A stretch of 64,000 bases of DNA, taken from Bacteroides congonensis (GTDB taxonomy: Bacteria > Bacteroidota > Bacteroidia > Bacteroidales > Bacteroidaceae). A program made the translations under genes and the position numbers. The DNA lies in the NCBI RefSeq assembly GCF_900130125.1, contig NZ_FQXY01000010.1, forward strand, positions 558,001 to 622,000, given 5' to 3'. Positions 62,754 to 64,000 of the stretch are shown here, in pieces. The notes under the pieces were generated by a model, which was not told the DNA's origin, made no database searches, and saw nothing but the letters and a program-made list of their open reading frames with translations. Position 1 is the first letter of the stretch, and every line of letters begins with the position of its first letter.

Positions 62754-64000
62754 TTAGAATTCAACATTTATACCAAACACGTATGACCTGCAATGCGGAT
62801 ACGTACCCCAGTCAATACCTTGTACCGTACCGCTATTTCCCCATTGGTTTACTTCCGGATCCATACCGGAGTAGCTGGTCCATGTCAGCAGGTTGCTGGC
62901 GGTGAAATAGGGTTGCAGGCGGGTGATGCCCCATTTCTTCAGAAGTTTGCCTTTGAAGTTGTAGGATAAGGAAACATCTTTCAGCCGCAGGTAACTACCG
63001 TCTTCCACGAAATAAGTGGAGTTGAGCAGCTTGAAATTGGCTTTAGGTACATCTGTTATCTGTCCGGGGATTTTCCAACGGTTCAGGACGCGGGTCGACT
63101 GGTTCTTGCCGTCGTACATACCTTCCGTTTCAATGCGCGAAGCGTTATAGATGTCGTTTCCGTAAGAGCCCTGGATAAAGATACTCAGGTTGAAGCCTTT
63201 CCAGGAAAATGTATTCGTCATACCGTAGGTGAAATCTGGGTTCGGGTCACCTATATAGGTACGGTCGGACGACGAAATCTTTCCGTCATTATTCAAGTCG
63301 CGATACATCAGTTCACCGGTTTCGGGGTCTACGCCGTCACTGATATAACCGTAGAAACCACCCAAAGCGCGTCCCGGCTCATTACGTACCACATAGTCAT
63401 TGATTACGTCCGATGTTTTTGCGTCGTAATATACTTTTTGCAGTTCCAGTTTCGTTAGTTTATTACGGTTGAAAGAGATGTTGAAATCCGTATCCCAGGT
63501 AAAGGATCCGCCTCGGAAGTTCTTCGAGCTGATAGAAAGCTCGAAGCCTTTGTTCACCATCTCCCCCTCATTGCGGGCAATGGAAGTGGATGCGGCAGCA
63601 CCGGCAGGCAGTGAGACGTTCATCAACATATTCTTGGTTTTCTTATAGTAATAGTCGGCATTGAAAGTCAGCCGTCCGTTCAGGATTGTCAAGTCCAGAC
63701 CGATATTTGTCTGTGTAGTAGTCTCCCAGGTTAAATCGGATGTACGCAAGTTTGCCTGGCTGATAGTGGGGACGGCATTTGCATAGTCGGTCTTGTCCCC
63801 TTCCTCGCCTTTCTTGAACCATTCGATACGTCCGATATTGTAGCGTTGCAGGTAGGCATAATCCCCAATACCCGACTGGTTACCAGTCTGTCCCCAGCCA
63901 CCACGCAGTTTCAAGTCATCAATCCATGTAAGGTTCTGCATGAACTTCTCTGAAGAGATACGCCATGCGGCAGAGAACGACGGGAATACTCCCCAACGAT
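62754..64000 (-). CDS. SusC-like TonB-dependent transporter, C-terminal part only
   Basis: The gene runs out of the window at its 5' side, so only about 415 C-terminal residues of the barrel are seen, beginning inside [30 protein letters not shown]. The barrel signature segments [55 protein letters not shown] and the closing aromatic [10 protein letters not shown] are typical. It imports beta-1,6-gluco-oligosaccharides, inferred from the locus. It is probably the first structural gene of the operon, with a regulator expected beyond the window (BT3309 position). Confidence 0.92.
   Translation of the reverse strand, partial: RWGVFPSFSAAWRISSEKFMQNLTWIDDLKLRGGWGQTGNQSGIGDYAYLQRYNIGRIEWFKKGEEGDKTDYANAVPTISQANLRTSDLTWETTTQTNIGLDLTILNGRLTFNADYYYKKTKNMLMNVSLPAGAAASTSIARNEGEMVNKGFELSISSKNFRGGSFTWDTDFNISFNRNKLTKLELQKVYYDAKTSDVINDYVVRNEPGRALGGFYGYISDGVDPETGELMYRDLNNDGKISSSDRTYIGDPNPDFTYGMTNTFSWKGFNLSIFIQGSYGNDIYNASRIETEGMYDGKNQSTRVLNRWKIPGQITDVPKANFKLLNSTYFVEDGSYLRLKDVSLSYNFKGKLLKKWGITRLQPYFTASNLLTWTSYSGMDPEVNQWGNSGTVQGIDWGTYPHCRSYVFGINVEF

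Overview
The window is from a gut Bacteroides, probably close to B. thetaiotaomicron. The evidence is SusC/SusD pairs with lipoprotein neighbours, a hybrid two-component regulator, an ECF sigma/FecR pair, serine-type sulfatase and GH30/GH3/PL8/PL29 genes, and the Bacteroides promoter -7 box (TAnnTTTG) ahead of many genes. The species cannot be fixed from the sequence alone.

Layout. (1) 1-15667 and 17799-21625: a glycosaminoglycan locus laid out like the chondroitin sulfate/hyaluronan locus of B. thetaiotaomicron (BT3324-BT3334, from memory). It holds the end of a hybrid sensor regulator, a sulfatase, SusC, SusD, a DUF5017 lipoprotein, two DUF4988 lipoproteins (the second a PL29-type lyase) and, beyond a dihydrouridine synthase and a porin-like gene, a PL8 chondroitinase ABC with a DUF6250 partner. 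An intact IS3-family element (16014-17592) sits between the halves, inside a 22-bp repeat array. (2) 21741-23096: a LruC-type lipoprotein. (3) 23418-31759: a five-gene operon that looks like a synthase-dependent exopolysaccharide system: HEAT-repeat membrane protein, processive GT2 synthase, TPR plus outer-membrane barrel, DUF4838 hydrolase-like lipoprotein and DUF1573 lipoprotein. I found no description of this set in memory and regard it as the best candidate for an undescribed system. (4) 31806-40581: DUF4348 protein, thioredoxin-fold protein, DUF2851 protein, then dapB, lepB, a second signal peptidase whose catalytic Ser and Lys are both replaced, and a WbqC-family protein. (5) 40699-49644: ECF sigma, FecR anti-sigma, SusC with an STN domain, SusD, and a double-thioredoxin protein, with no carbohydrate enzyme. 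(6) 49788-52453: an unknown gene, an 843-bp non-coding stretch with two remarkable structured elements, and a DUF234 ATPase. (7) 52660-64000: a locus matching the fungal beta-1,6-glucan system (BT3309-BT3314): GH3, two surface lipoproteins sharing a duplicated domain (one also carrying an SGNH esterase domain), GH30, SusD and the C-terminal end of SusC.

How the genes work together. The two polysaccharide loci bind polymer at the surface, cut it (PL29/PL8/sulfatase or GH30), import pieces through SusCD and finish digestion in the periplasm. The exopolysaccharide operon would do the reverse: polymerise at the inner membrane and export through the TPR-barrel protein.

A theme in the non-coding DNA is tandem arrays of different short palindromes that share a 22-bp period (738-825, 15728-15805, 15878-16013 continuing at 17593, 50797-50950). 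One array lies at the centre of a 453-bp element with 99-bp inverted arms (50670-51122).
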